DNA from: JBGAKG01 sp044224495
GTDB taxonomy: Bacteria > Myxococcota_A > Polyangia > Polyangiales > Polyangiaceae
Assembly (NCBI GenBank): GCA_044224495.1
Contig: JBGAKG010000004.1
Coordinates: forward strand, 310,001-374,000
Reading direction: 5' to 3'
Length of the DNA stretch: 64,000 nt
Shown: positions 52,181 through 61,005 of the stretch, in pieces
Position numbering within the stretch: the stretch's first letter is position 1
Layout of the letters: every line of letters starts with the position of its first letter
The notes under the pieces: generated by a model
The model's input: the letters and a program-made list of their open reading frames with translations, nothing else
Told to the model about the DNA's origin: nothing
Databases searched by the model: none
Program-made: the position numbers and the translations under genes

Positions 52181-54052
52181 ATGGCGATCGAACGAAAGAC
52201 CAAGGCCCAGGCAGAGAGCCTCGGCATCATCCTCATCGTCGCGGCGATCTGCGTCGCGGTGAACGCCGCCGGATTCTTCGGCGGCGAGGTCCACAAGGAC
52301 ATGACGAAGACGGAGCGGTTCACCCTCTCGCGAGGGTCCGGATCGCTCATCAAGTCGATGAAGCAGAAGCTCACCGTCGACGCGTACGTCACGAAGGGGC
52401 TCCCCAAGCTGGACCTCTTCGTGCGCGACCTGCGTGACCTACTCCAGCAGTACAAGGAGCAGGGCGGCGGCAACTTCGAGTACAACCTCATCGAAGCCAA
52501 GGACGACGAGACGAAGAAGAAGGACGCCGAGGCCGCTGGCCTCAAGGCCGTCCCCTTCGGCGAAGCGGCCGAGGGCGAGGACAAGGTCGGCGTGACCCAG
52601 GGCTACATGGGTCTCGTCTTCAAGTACGGCGTCGAGAAGGACGTCATCCCGTTCCTCTCGCCCGATCAGAACGCCGGTCTCGAGTTCTGGATCACCAACA
52701 AGATCCGTGAGCTCCGCGACCGCGGCGACGGCGTGAAGCACAAAATCGGCGTCCTCACCGGGCACGACGAGATGAAGCTCTCCGAGACGAACCTCGTCCC
52801 GGGCGGCGGCCAGCAGGGCCCGTCGATGCAGATGGTCATCTCGCGCAACTTCCCGTTCTACACGTTCGTCGACGTCGACCTGAAGGGCGGCGAGGCCCCG
52901 ATCGACGACTCGCTCGACGGCCTCATCATCACGCAGCCCGGCAAGGACATCCCCGAGAAGGAGCTCCGCCGGATCGACGAGTTCGTGATGAAGGGCAAGT
53001 CGCTCGCGGTCTTCGCCAGCTTCGTCAACGTCAAGGCGAGCGACGCGACGATGAACGCCGAGCTCAACGCCCACGGCCTCGACAAGCTCGTCGACGGCTA
53101 CGGCATCGAGATGCGCAAGGACGCGATCCTCGACTTCGGTCGCAGCTACCGCGTCACCATGCTCACCCAGGGCGGCCTGGCGAGCGTGCGCTTCCCGCAG
53201 GTCCTCAACGTGATCGACGACTCGCGCTTCACGGACGACCAGCAGCTGCTCGACACGAGCTTCCCGCCGTTCTTCCGCATGGAGCAGGTGATCCTGCCGT
53301 TCTGCTCGTCGCTCGTGCTCCACAAGGACAAGCAGCCGGGCGTGACCGATCCGAAGGACTTCGGCATCGTCGCGCGCAGCTCCCCCAAGTCGATCCGCAA
53401 GACCGACGACAAGGTCGACCTCGCACCGTTCCAGGCCTGGCGCCCCAAGGGCCAGTGGGAGCAGTTCGGGATCGCCGCTCACGTCGAGGGCCGCCTCAAG
53501 AGCGCGTTCCCCGCCGGCGACAAGCAGGGCGTCGACGCTGCCCCCGAGGTTCCCGCCGACAAGCGCGCGCGCGTCTTCGTGCTCTCGGCGAGCCAGTTCA
53601 CCGCGAACCCCTTCGCCCGCGCCGGCAACGGCCCGGACATGTCGCAGTTCGGCGGCATGATGATGGGGCAGGGCGGCGACGAGAAGCTCCAGCAGATCGC
53701 CGGCCCCTACGCCGACCTCCAGCGTGGTGCGGCGCCGCTGCTCTACGCCATCCTCGGTCTCAAGAACACGCTCGACTGGCTCACCGGTGACGTCGATCTC
53801 CTCGCCGTCTCCGCGAAGATCCTGAGCGAGCCGGGTCTCGTCTACGGCGATGCCAACGCGATCAAGTTCGACGAGAACGAGACCGACGACGACATCAAGA
53901 AGAAGGAAAAGGAGATGAAGGAGGCGCGCAAGACCACGCAGCAGAAGATCTCGTGGGCGCTCATCCTCATCCTCCCGGCGCTCTTCATCCTCTTCGGTGT
54001 CATTCGCTGGCGCATGCGCATGAGCGCGCGCCTGAACGTCTCTTTGGCCTGA
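52181..54052 (+). CDS. GldG-like ABC-type transport auxiliary membrane protein
   Basis: This is a 623-residue protein with one membrane span at each end: residues 14-33 (LGIILIVAAICVAVNAAGFF) and about 590-612 (ISWALILILPALFILFGVIR). The large middle domain is outside. It opens with FTLSRGSGSLIKSMKQKLTV, then DAYVTKGLPKLDLFVRDLRD and LLQQYKEQGG. This matches the GldG family of ABC-associated proteins, which have a periplasmic domain with a thioredoxin/GATase-like fold. Conserved LDGLIITQPGKDIPEKELRR and FASF are visible. It probably extends the ABC-2 permease outward. A Lys/Glu-rich coil (KKKEKEMKEARKTTQQK) precedes the last span. Confidence 0.82.
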   Translation: MAIERKTKAQAESLGIILIVAAICVAVNAAGFFGGEVHKDMTKTERFTLSRGSGSLIKSMKQKLTVDAYVTKGLPKLDLFVRDLRDLLQQYKEQGGGNFEYNLIEAKDDETKKKDAEAAGLKAVPFGEAAEGEDKVGVTQGYMGLVFKYGVEKDVIPFLSPDQNAGLEFWITNKIRELRDRGDGVKHKIGVLTGHDEMKLSETNLVPGGGQQGPSMQMVISRNFPFYTFVDVDLKGGEAPIDDSLDGLIITQPGKDIPEKELRRIDEFVMKGKSLAVFASFVNVKASDATMNAELNAHGLDKLVDGYGIEMRKDAILDFGRSYRVTMLTQGGLASVRFPQVLNVIDDSRFTDDQQLLDTSFPPFFRMEQVILPFCSSLVLHKDKQPGVTDPKDFGIVARSSPKSIRKTDDKVDLAPFQAWRPKGQWEQFGIAAHVEGRLKSAFPAGDKQGVDAAPEVPADKRARVFVLSASQFTANPFARAGNGPDMSQFGGMMMGQGGDEKLQQIAGPYADLQRGAAPLLYAILGLKNTLDWLTGDVDLLAVSAKILSEPGLVYGDANAIKFDENETDDDIKKKEKEMKEARKTTQQKISWALILILPALFILFGVIRWRMRMSARLNVSLA

Positions 54053-54084
54053 TTCCCGACAAAACGGATTCCCCGAAAGCGATC

Positions 54085-55134
54085 ATGGATCGGAACACCA
54101 AGCTCATCATCGGCGCCGTCGTTCTCGCCGGCGCCTCGTTCTGGGTCTACACGCAGTACAAGAAGGACTCGCAGCTCGGGACGGCCGCCGCCAAGGCGGA
54201 CCTCCCCGAGCTCAAGGGGACCGACGACGTCGACAAGATCAGCATCACCAACGGCGACAAAGGCGAGATCGTCCTCGAGAAGAAGGGCGACAAGTGGATG
54301 GTCACCAAGCCGGTGAACGCCCTCGCCAACCAGGGGAACGTGAAGAGCCTCCTGGACAACATGAAGGAGCTCAAGATCTCCGACACGGCCGCGCTCAACG
54401 CGACCGACGACATGAAGAAGACCTACGAGGTCGACGGCACCAAGGGTGTCCATGTCGTCACGTGGAAGGGCGCCGACAAGAAGGTCGATGCGACCTTCGG
54501 CAAGTCGGGTGGCCTCGGCGACTCCGTCATCCTGCCGGGCAAGGGGGACATCTACCTCGCCAAGGGCTACTCCGGCTGGATGTACGCGCGCGAGATCAAG
54601 GACTGGCGCGACCGCGAGATGTTCAAGTTCGACGACGCGAACGTGACCCAGGTCACGATCGTGAATGGGAACGGCGCGCTCTCCTTCACCAAGGGCGACA
54701 AGTGGGCAGGCACCTTCAAGGAGAAGCCGATCGCGCGCTTCGACGAAGAGAAGGTCAAGAGCATGCTCATGAACTTCAAGGCGCTCTCCGCCGACGACTT
54801 CGGCGACGGCAAGCCCACGACGGAGACCGGCCTCGACGCACCCGAGGCGACCGTCACGATCAAGCTCAAGGACGGCGCGGGTCTCTACACGCTCAAGCTC
54901 GGCAAGACCCAGACGGGTCAGGCGCGCTACGCGATGAAGGATCCGGAGCCGACCGTGTACGTCGTCGGTCCCGTGATCGGCGAGTGGGCGACGGCTGCGG
55001 TCGAGAAGTTTCAGCAGCCGCTCGACGGCGGCGCGAAGGACGCGGCAGCCGCCGCGCCCGAGGGCATGCCCGGCATGCCGCCTGGGATGATGGGCATGCC
55101 TCCCGGAATGGGGATGCCGCCCGGTCACCCCTGA
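54085..55134 (+). CDS. DUF4340 protein of the GldG-like operon
   Basis: This is a 349-residue protein with one N-terminal span (residues 6-24, LIIGAVVLAGASFWVYTQY). The soluble part has two or three copies of the DUF4340 unit, in which I-x-x-G-x-x-G-x-x-x-L-x-K-x-G-x-x-W-x-V-x-x-P (KGEIVLEKKGDKWMVTKPVN) precedes an LL-x-x-x-K-x-L helix. A Met/Pro/Gly-rich tail (EGMPGMPPGMMGMPPGMGMP) ends it. DUF4340 proteins regularly accompany GldG-like ABC systems; their role is unknown. ATG 54085 fits the membrane anchor. It is the last gene of the operon. Confidence 0.8.
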   Translation: MDRNTKLIIGAVVLAGASFWVYTQYKKDSQLGTAAAKADLPELKGTDDVDKISITNGDKGEIVLEKKGDKWMVTKPVNALANQGNVKSLLDNMKELKISDTAALNATDDMKKTYEVDGTKGVHVVTWKGADKKVDATFGKSGGLGDSVILPGKGDIYLAKGYSGWMYAREIKDWRDREMFKFDDANVTQVTIVNGNGALSFTKGDKWAGTFKEKPIARFDEEKVKSMLMNFKALSADDFGDGKPTTETGLDAPEATVTIKLKDGAGLYTLKLGKTQTGQARYAMKDPEPTVYVVGPVIGEWATAAVEKFQQPLDGGAKDAAAAAPEGMPGMPPGMMGMPPGMGMPPGHP

Positions 55135-55210
55135 CCGCGGAAGTGCACGTATTGCCCTGAGAAACGCGACGCGCGCAAACTCGGCGTGCCGGCGGCTGGG
55201 CGATCTTGTG

Positions 55211-55216
55211 TATCGT
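55211..55216 (+). promoter_or_regulatory. -10-like box (TATCGT) of the Stig1-like gene
   Basis: TATCGT; a start site about 7 nt later would fall at 55223, the first base of the hairpin at 55223-55240. Confidence 0.35.
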
Positions 55217-55222
55217 GCTCTC

Positions 55223-55240
55223 GTGGGGCGGTCTCCCCAC
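55223..55240 (+). repeat. Perfect 6-bp hairpin next to a ribosome binding site
   Basis: GTGGGG, loop CGGTCT and CCCCAC, followed at once by the Shine-Dalgarno GGGAGG (55241-55246) and ATG 55251. It may protect the 5' end or tune translation. Confidence 0.5.
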
Positions 55241-55250
55241 GGGAGGCATC

Positions 55251-56441
55251 ATGAAGAAGCTTTGGACTGGGCTTGCGCTGATGAGCGCGGTGCGGTCGGT
55301 TGCTGCGCTCGGCGCGATGACCGGGGGCTGTACGGGGACGACGACCACCGTGGTCGTCGCGGACGCGGGGATCAACTGCGGGGCGGGCTCGATCGAGTGC
55401 GGCGGCTCGTGCACCGCGGTCGCGCGCGACGCGGAGAACTGCGGCTCGTGCGGGAAGAAGTGCGCTTCGGGCGAGGTCTGCTCCGCGGGCGCGTGCGCGT
55501 CGGCGTGCGGGAGCGGCACGACGAAGTGCGGCAACGAGTGCGTCGACACCAAGACCGACGACCGCAACTGCGGCGCGTGCGGAACGAAGTGCTCCGGCAT
55601 CGAGGTCTGCAACGCGGGCGCTTGCGCCCCGGGCTGCAGCCAGGGTCAGATGAAGTGCGGGAGCTCCTGCGTCGACAACCAGACCGACCGCACGAACTGC
55701 GGCGCATGTGGCACCGTGTGCAAGGATGGCGAGAACTGTAGCGCCGGCAAGTGCGGCGTCTCGTGCCAGGCTGGCCTCACGAAGTGCACGGCTCCGGTCG
55801 TCGATGGCGGCGTGAGCGACGGGGGCTCGGGCGACGCCTCGACGCTCGGAGCCACCTTCTGCGCGAACCTTCAAGTCGACAACGCGAACTGCGGCGCCTG
55901 CGGAACCCCGTGCTCCGGGAACGCCAAGTGCGTGGCCGGAAGCTGTGTCGCTCCGAGCACGGTGCGGCTCACGGCGGGCAACGAGATCCCGGTCACCTTC
56001 GTGACGTGCGGTACCGGTACCGCCGCGAACTGCACCGCCGCCGTCGCCGTGAGCTCCTGCCAGGCGATCGGCAAGAAGCTCGTCAGTCATGCGTCGAACG
56101 GCAACTCGGGCATCGTCTCGCTCGGCGGGACGGTCTCGTGCTCGTACTCCATCTCCTACTTCGTCAACAACGACCCCTCTGCCGCCGGAAAGTGCTTGGT
56201 GGGAGTGTCCAACCTCCAGTGGAGTGGCGGCTGTTGCGCGATCGGCAACTGGCACGGCAACGTCGTTCCGATCCCTGCGACGCTCGGGCAGCAGTTCGGC
56301 TACGTGAGCGTGAGCAACACGGGCTACAACGGCTCGCTCACGAACACGTCGGGCGTCATCTTCGCTTGCGTGCCCGAGGCGCAGGCACCGCCCGTCAACA
56401 ACACGTGCAACGCCAACGGGTACGTCGTCGCTTGCAACTGA
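55251..56441 (+). CDS. Stig1-like cysteine-rich surface protein
   Basis: This is a 396-residue protein. The signal ends at a possible lipobox (TGGC, near residue 27). Residues ~40-230 hold about five repeats of ~33-40 residues with the pattern C-x3-C-V-D-x5-D-x-x-N-C-G-A-C-G-x-x-C-x(6-8)-C-x3-C (CVDTKTDDRNCGACGTKC, CVDNQTDRTNCGACGTVC). This is the stigma-specific Stig1-like repeat frequent in Polyangiales. Residues ~240-396 are a beta-rich domain with further cysteines (SCSYSISYFVNNDPSAAGKC, WSGGCCAIGNWHGNVVPIP). Disulfide-bonded surface or secreted protein; function unknown. Confidence 0.75.
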   Translation: MKKLWTGLALMSAVRSVAALGAMTGGCTGTTTTVVVADAGINCGAGSIECGGSCTAVARDAENCGSCGKKCASGEVCSAGACASACGSGTTKCGNECVDTKTDDRNCGACGTKCSGIEVCNAGACAPGCSQGQMKCGSSCVDNQTDRTNCGACGTVCKDGENCSAGKCGVSCQAGLTKCTAPVVDGGVSDGGSGDASTLGATFCANLQVDNANCGACGTPCSGNAKCVAGSCVAPSTVRLTAGNEIPVTFVTCGTGTAANCTAAVAVSSCQAIGKKLVSHASNGNSGIVSLGGTVSCSYSISYFVNNDPSAAGKCLVGVSNLQWSGGCCAIGNWHGNVVPIPATLGQQFGYVSVSNTGYNGSLTNTSGVIFACVPEAQAPPVNNTCNANGYVVACN

Positions 56442-56444
56442 CGG

Positions 56445-57827
56445 CTACTTCCAGCTGACGTCGATGAACCGCGCCGTGGTGTCGCTCGCAGCGAGCCCGG
56501 CGCGGAGCGGCGTGGCCGGCGTCACGGTGAAGGGGGTCCCGTTGAAGGACACCGTCGCCATGCCGCCGGCCCAGTCCGCGCTGATCACCTCGACCTTGTT
56601 CGAGGGCAGAGGCGCGCTCCCGAGCCCGTTCCACGCCGCGCTGCCGTTCGCGGTGAACGTGCTGACGGAGCCGTCGTTCGCTTGCAGCACCGCCATGTAG
56701 TGCGTCGAGTCCTGGAACCCCACGACGACACCGGCGGTGAACTTGTTGGATTGCGGGACCTCGAGCTTCGCCTCGAAGTGGGTCACGGATGTCTTTACGA
56801 GCGCCTGACTGAAGAACGTCGGCGTGCTCACGTCCACGCTCGCCGGCCCCACGTGGATCCACTCCGTGAAGATGGGCTTCATCGGCTCTTGCGCTGACGG
56901 CAGCCATGCGCCGATTGGCGCCCCAAGGGTGGCGGGGTCGGCGACGAGCGTCTTGAAGTCGGCGGTACCCGTCGCGTCGTAGGCGTCGCGCCACGTGCCG
57001 AACGGCTTCTTCAGCGTACCCGTGTCGAGGTAGCGCACGATCGCCCACGACTCCGCCCGCGACGGCGTGACGGAGCCCCCGAGGATCCCCGCGACGTCGA
57101 TCGGCCCCGTGACCTTCGCCGGCAAGTCCTCCCACGAGAGCAGGGAACCGACCCCGAGCCGGACGCAGCTCCCGTCCCAGTCGTGGCGGCTCAGGTACTC
57201 GGCGACCCCCTCGACGTACCAAAATGGTAACGAGTTGATCTTCACGCGCGACAAGTAGTGGTACTGGTGCGTGGCCTCGTGAACGGCGAGCACGTGCGAG
57301 TAGTACGGGTTGCCTTGCTTGTAGAGGTACGCAGCCTTGGTCGTGGGGCTGTAGTAGCCGCCCGCGCCCTGCGGTGGCGTGATGCCGTCGGCCTGGAGGC
57401 CCGTCGCCCACGCTTGCTGATCCTTGTAGAGCTTGACCGAGAGCTTCTCGTTCGGGCCGAGCGGCGACGGGCGCTCGAACCAGCTCGCGAACGCGCCGAA
57501 CGACGCCTCGAGCAGGCGCGCCACCTCGGTCGCGTCGGCGGAGGAGACCTCGTCGTAGAGCGCATAGTGCGTCGTCGTCGCGAGGAAGCCCGCGCCGCTC
57601 GGGCCCACGGTCGGGGTCTCGTTGGTGCAGAACGCCGGCGCGCCACCGCCGTCGCTCGCGTCGGCCCCGGCGTCGACGGCGCCCTCGCTCGGAGCGTCGC
57701 CGAGCGCGTCGAGCCGCACGTCCGCCCCGCTCTCGATCGCCCCGCCGTCCGGGGCTGCGCCCCCATCGTCACTCGAGCAGGCCAGCGCGAGGAGGGGAAG
57801 GACCGCGAGCGGCGTGAGGCGGCGCAT
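56445..57827 (-). CDS. Gluzincin-like (peptidase MA-type) lipoprotein
   Basis: This is a 460-residue protein with lipobox ALAC (residues 14-17) and a long D/A/G linker. Zinc-protease residues are clear: H183-E184-x-x-H187 in AVHEATHQYH and E206 in PFWYVEGVAEYLS, the layout of the gluzincin/peptidase MA family. Upstream, SVKLYKDQQAWATGLQ and GGYYSPTTKAAYLY fit the same family. The C-terminal ~150 residues look like a jelly-roll domain (THFEAKLEVPQSNKFTAGVV, ADWAGGMATVSFNG). It is probably a surface or periplasmic metallopeptidase. TATGCT lies 6 nt before ATG 57827; the stop is 3 bp from the convergent Stig1-like gene. Confidence 0.78.
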   Translation of the reverse strand: MRRLTPLAVLPLLALACSSDDGGAAPDGGAIESGADVRLDALGDAPSEGAVDAGADASDGGGAPAFCTNETPTVGPSGAGFLATTTHYALYDEVSSADATEVARLLEASFGAFASWFERPSPLGPNEKLSVKLYKDQQAWATGLQADGITPPQGAGGYYSPTTKAAYLYKQGNPYYSHVLAVHEATHQYHYLSRVKINSLPFWYVEGVAEYLSRHDWDGSCVRLGVGSLLSWEDLPAKVTGPIDVAGILGGSVTPSRAESWAIVRYLDTGTLKKPFGTWRDAYDATGTADFKTLVADPATLGAPIGAWLPSAQEPMKPIFTEWIHVGPASVDVSTPTFFSQALVKTSVTHFEAKLEVPQSNKFTAGVVVGFQDSTHYMAVLQANDGSVSTFTANGSAAWNGLGSAPLPSNKVEVISADWAGGMATVSFNGTPFTVTPATPLRAGLAASDTTARFIDVSWK

Positions 57828-57833
57828 CGGCCC

Positions 57834-57839
57834 AGCATA
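57834..57839 (-). promoter_or_regulatory. Start-proximal -10-like box (TATGCT)
   Basis: TATGCT on the minus strand ends 6 nt before ATG 57827. Confidence 0.4.
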
Positions 57840-57892
57840 GCCTGACGCGGCGCGTGATGGACCTCGGCGCGGACCTCGACTAACTCCGCCTC

Positions 57893-58945
57893 ATGGACCT
57901 GTTCCGTCACCTGTCGACCTACGACTACGGCGAAGTTCACTTCAAGCTCGACAAGGCGACCGGCCTCCGCGCCATCGTCGCCATCCACGACAGCCGGCTC
58001 GGCCCGGCGCTCGGCGGGTGCCGCTTCATCCACTACGACACCGACGAAGCTGCAGTCATCGATGCGCTCCGCCTCGCGCGCGGCATGACCTACAAGGCCG
58101 CGCTCGCCGGGCTCGCGCACGGCGGCGGCAAGAGCGTCATCATCCGCCCGAAGGATCACTTCGACCGCGTCGCCCTCTTCCGCGCGTTCGGGAAGTTCCT
58201 CGAGGATCTGCGCGGCCACTACATCACGGCCGAGGACAGCGGCACCGGGCTCGAAGACATGGAGGTCATCCGCACGATGACCAAGAACGTCACCGGCGTC
58301 GATCCCTCGCACGGTGGCTCCGGCGACCCGTCGCCGTTCACCGCGCTCGGCGTGCGCCGCGGCATCGAAGCGGCGGTGAAGTTCAAGCTCGGCAAGGACT
58401 CGCTGAAGGACATCCACGTCGCGGTTCAGGGCGTCGGGCACGTCGGGCACTGGCTCTGCAAGGAGCTCCACGCGGCGGGCGCGAAGCTCACCGTGGCCGA
58501 CGTGGATCCGCACAAGGCCGAGCGCGCGCAGCGCGAGTTCGGGGCGAAGGTCGTCACGATCGACGGCATCGCGGCCGTCGAGTGCGACGTGTTCGCGCCG
58601 TGCGCGTTGGGCGCCGGGCTCAACGATCAGACCATCCCGCACCTGAAGGCGCCAATCGTCGCCGGCGCAGCGAACAACCAGCTCGCGGAGCCGCGCCACG
58701 GCGACGATCTCCACGCGCGCGGGATCCTCTACGCGCCGGACTACGCCATCAACGCGGGCGGCCTCGTGAACGTCGCGCAAGAGGTGAAGGGCTACGACGC
58801 GAAGGCGTCGCGCGAGAAGACGCTGAAGATCTACGACACGATGTGGGAGATCTTCGATCGCTCGAAGAAGCTCGGCGCGCCGACGTACAAGGTGTCGGAC
58901 ATCCTGGTCGAGGAGAAGCTCGCGGCAGTGTCCGCGGCGAAGTGA
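57893..58945 (+). CDS. Leucine dehydrogenase (Glu/Leu/Phe/Val dehydrogenase family)
   Basis: This is a 350-residue cytoplasmic enzyme that deaminates leucine, valine or isoleucine to the 2-oxo acids with NAD. Catalytic lysines are at K68 (GMTYKAA) and K80 (AHGGGKSV), the same positions as in Bacillus leucine dehydrogenase. GGCRF near residue 41 belongs to the substrate site and VQGVGHVG to the nucleotide fold. Length and absence of the extra loop of glutamate dehydrogenase favour leucine over glutamate. The product could feed branched-chain fatty acids or secondary metabolites, as in other myxobacteria; this is inference. Confidence 0.9.
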   Translation: MDLFRHLSTYDYGEVHFKLDKATGLRAIVAIHDSRLGPALGGCRFIHYDTDEAAVIDALRLARGMTYKAALAGLAHGGGKSVIIRPKDHFDRVALFRAFGKFLEDLRGHYITAEDSGTGLEDMEVIRTMTKNVTGVDPSHGGSGDPSPFTALGVRRGIEAAVKFKLGKDSLKDIHVAVQGVGHVGHWLCKELHAAGAKLTVADVDPHKAERAQREFGAKVVTIDGIAAVECDVFAPCALGAGLNDQTIPHLKAPIVAGAANNQLAEPRHGDDLHARGILYAPDYAINAGGLVNVAQEVKGYDAKASREKTLKIYDTMWEIFDRSKKLGAPTYKVSDILVEEKLAAVSAAK

Positions 58946-59640
58946 CGAGCGCCGGGTGGCTCGGTTTGGCGGTCGCGCTCGCGCTCGTCGCGAGCTGCGG
59001 CGCGCCGGCCGCGCCGACGGCGCCCGTCGCCTCCGAGCGTGATGCCGCAGCACCCGCGCCATCCGCGGTGCTCGCCGATGCGAGCGGCGTGGAGTCCGGT
59101 AGCGCGCAGGTCGCCGCCCCGGACGCCGGGTCTTCCGCCACCGTCGGGCCGCGACCTTCGTGCGGCGCGGCGGTCGAGGCGGCTTGGCGGCGCATCGGCT
59201 TCGATGGTCCTCCCGACGCACTCCAGGTGAAATGGTTGCTTGCCGTCGCCGACGCGTGCGCGACCGTCGCCCCTGCGCTGGCGCGGGGTGCGCGCGGCGC
59301 GGCGGTCCTGGACCTGGACCAGCGCGCGAAGGCACTGGCGGCCGCGGCCTACCCCGAGCTGGACCCGCGCTGTCGCTGGATCGCGACGGAGCCCATCTCC
59401 GATCACCCCGAGCTCCCGAGCTGTCTGACGACGTTCGGGCGCCCGCACGTCCAGCCCGCGCAGCCCTACTGGGCCGGCAAGGATGCCGGCATCCTGTGCG
59501 ACGTGAACACCGGGACGTACCTCTTCCTGGTCGCGCTCGAGCCGTACCTGGGCGCCGAAGCGCACACGATCGAGTACGCGCTGTCCGTTGCCGCACGGGA
59601 GAGCGTGCTCCGCCACCGGTCGTGTGGGTGGCGGCGCTGA
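58942..59640 (+). CDS. Hypothetical lipoprotein
   Basis: This is a 232-residue protein starting at GTG 58942, which overlaps the leucine dehydrogenase stop (GTGA). Lipobox VASC is at residues 16-19, followed by an Ala/Pro/Ser linker of ~50 residues. The C-terminal domain has five cysteines (SCGAAVEAAWRRIGFD, DACATV, DPRCRW, SCLTTFGRP, GILCDVNTG). I do not recognise a family. Translational coupling to an amino-acid dehydrogenase need not mean shared function. Its stop is 4 bp from the convergent aminotransferase. Confidence 0.6.
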   Translation: MTSAGWLGLAVALALVASCGAPAAPTAPVASERDAAAPAPSAVLADASGVESGSAQVAAPDAGSSATVGPRPSCGAAVEAAWRRIGFDGPPDALQVKWLLAVADACATVAPALARGARGAAVLDLDQRAKALAAAAYPELDPRCRWIATEPISDHPELPSCLTTFGRPHVQPAQPYWAGKDAGILCDVNTGTYLFLVALEPYLGAEAHTIEYALSVAARESVLRHRSCGWRR

Positions 59641-59644
59641 GGCG

Positions 59645-60985
59645 TCAGCTCACCTGCGCCAGCGAGTCACCGAGCACGCTCACGAGCGTGTCGATCTCGC
59701 TCTTCTCCACGATGAACGGCGGCGCGACCTGGATCGTGTCGCCGCCGTAGCGGACGTACACGCCCTTCTCGAGGCACTTCATCGCGACCTCGAACGGGCG
59801 CTTCGCCGGCTCGCCCGGGACCGGCGCGAGCGTGAGGCCGGCGGCGAGCCCGAAGTTGCGGATGTCGGTCACGTGCTTCGCGCCCTTGAGCGAGTGGACG
59901 GCGTTCTCGAAGTAGGGAGCGAGCTCCGCCACGCGCTGGACGCCCTTCTCCTTCACGAGCAGGTCGAGCGCCGCGTTGCCCGCCGCGCACGCGATCGGGT
60001 GCGCCGAGTAGGTGTAGCCGTGCGCGAGCTCGACCATGTACTCGGGGCCGCCGGTCTCCATGAACGCGTCGTAGATGTCCTTCTTAACCACGACCGCGCC
60101 GAGCGGCTGCGTGCCGTTCGTCACCTGCTTCGCGAGGTTCAGGATGTCCGGCGTGACGCCGAACGCGGCCGCGCCGGTGAGCGCCCCCGCGCGCCCGAAG
60201 CCGGTGATGACCTCGTCGAAGATGAGCAGGATGTCGTTCGCGGTGCAGATCTCGCGGAGCTTCTGCAGGTAACCGACGGGCGGGATGACCACGCCCGCCG
60301 AGCCCGAGAACGGCTCCACGATGACGGCGGCGATGTTCGACGCATCGTGCAGAGCGACGAGCGCCGAGAGCTCGTTCGCGAGCGCGGCCCCGTCCTTGGG
60401 CTGACCTCGCGTGAAGGCCTGCGCCGGATCCCGGAGCGCGACCTGGGTGTGGGGCAGGTGATCGGCCGCGATGCCTTCGCCGAACGTCTTCCGGTTCGGG
60501 CCGATCCCGCCGACCGAGATGCCGCCGAAATTGACGCCGTGGTAGCCCTTCTCACGGCCGATCAGGCGCGTCTTCGTGCCCTTGCCCTTCGCGCGCCAAT
60601 AGGCGCGCGCCATCTTGAGCGACGTATCGGCCGACTCGGAGCCGCTCCCGGTGAAGAAGACGTAGTCGAGCCCGTCGGGCGTGAGCTCCTTGATCTTGTT
60701 CGCGAGCGCGAACGACTCCGGGTGCCCGAACTGGAAGCCGGGGCTGTAGTCGAGCTTCTGCGCCTGCTTCGCGATCGCCTCGACGATCTCGCGCCGGCCA
60801 TGGCCGAGCCCGCAACACCAGAGACCCGAGAGCCCGTCGAGCACCTTCTTGCCGTCGGCGGTCGTGTAGTACGAGCCCTCGGCGGAGACGAAGAGACGCG
60901 GGTTCTTCTTGAACTGCCGGTTGCCGGTGAACGGCATCCAGTGGGCATCGAGCCAGGCGGGGTCTTGGCGAACGGGGTCGGTCAT
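59645..60985 (-). CDS. Class III aminotransferase (omega-amino acid:pyruvate type)
   Basis: This is a 446-residue PLP enzyme. Characteristic sites are HWMPFTGNRQF at the start, CCGLGHGRREIVEAI, FTGSGSESADTSLKMARAYW (phosphate pocket), KGYHGVNFGG, IFDEVITGFGRAG with the PLP Asp, and LAKQVTNGTQPLGAV with the Schiff-base Lys. The R-x-F near the start and this N-terminal pattern resemble beta-alanine:pyruvate transaminases. The amino donor is not decided by sequence. It is followed upstream by the oxidoreductase gene (20 bp) on the same strand. TGATACCTT lies 9 nt before ATG 60985. Confidence 0.88.
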   Translation of the reverse strand: MTDPVRQDPAWLDAHWMPFTGNRQFKKNPRLFVSAEGSYYTTADGKKVLDGLSGLWCCGLGHGRREIVEAIAKQAQKLDYSPGFQFGHPESFALANKIKELTPDGLDYVFFTGSGSESADTSLKMARAYWRAKGKGTKTRLIGREKGYHGVNFGGISVGGIGPNRKTFGEGIAADHLPHTQVALRDPAQAFTRGQPKDGAALANELSALVALHDASNIAAVIVEPFSGSAGVVIPPVGYLQKLREICTANDILLIFDEVITGFGRAGALTGAAAFGVTPDILNLAKQVTNGTQPLGAVVVKKDIYDAFMETGGPEYMVELAHGYTYSAHPIACAAGNAALDLLVKEKGVQRVAELAPYFENAVHSLKGAKHVTDIRNFGLAAGLTLAPVPGEPAKRPFEVAMKCLEKGVYVRYGGDTIQVAPPFIVEKSEIDTLVSVLGDSLAQVS

Positions 60986-60994
60986 GGCCGCCCG

Positions 60995-61003
60995 AAGGTA
61001 TCA
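60995..61003 (-). promoter_or_regulatory. Extended -10-like box (TGATACCTT)
   Basis: TGATACCTT on the minus strand ends 9 nt before ATG 60985. A 2-3-nt leader is predicted. Confidence 0.4.
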
Positions 61004-61005
61004 GG

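Noticed and set aside
57881..57886. TAACTC before ATG 57893 as further start-proximal -10 box
   Set aside because: The final T of TAnnnT is missing, so it was left out of the set. The same holds for TACTTC before ATG 11781.
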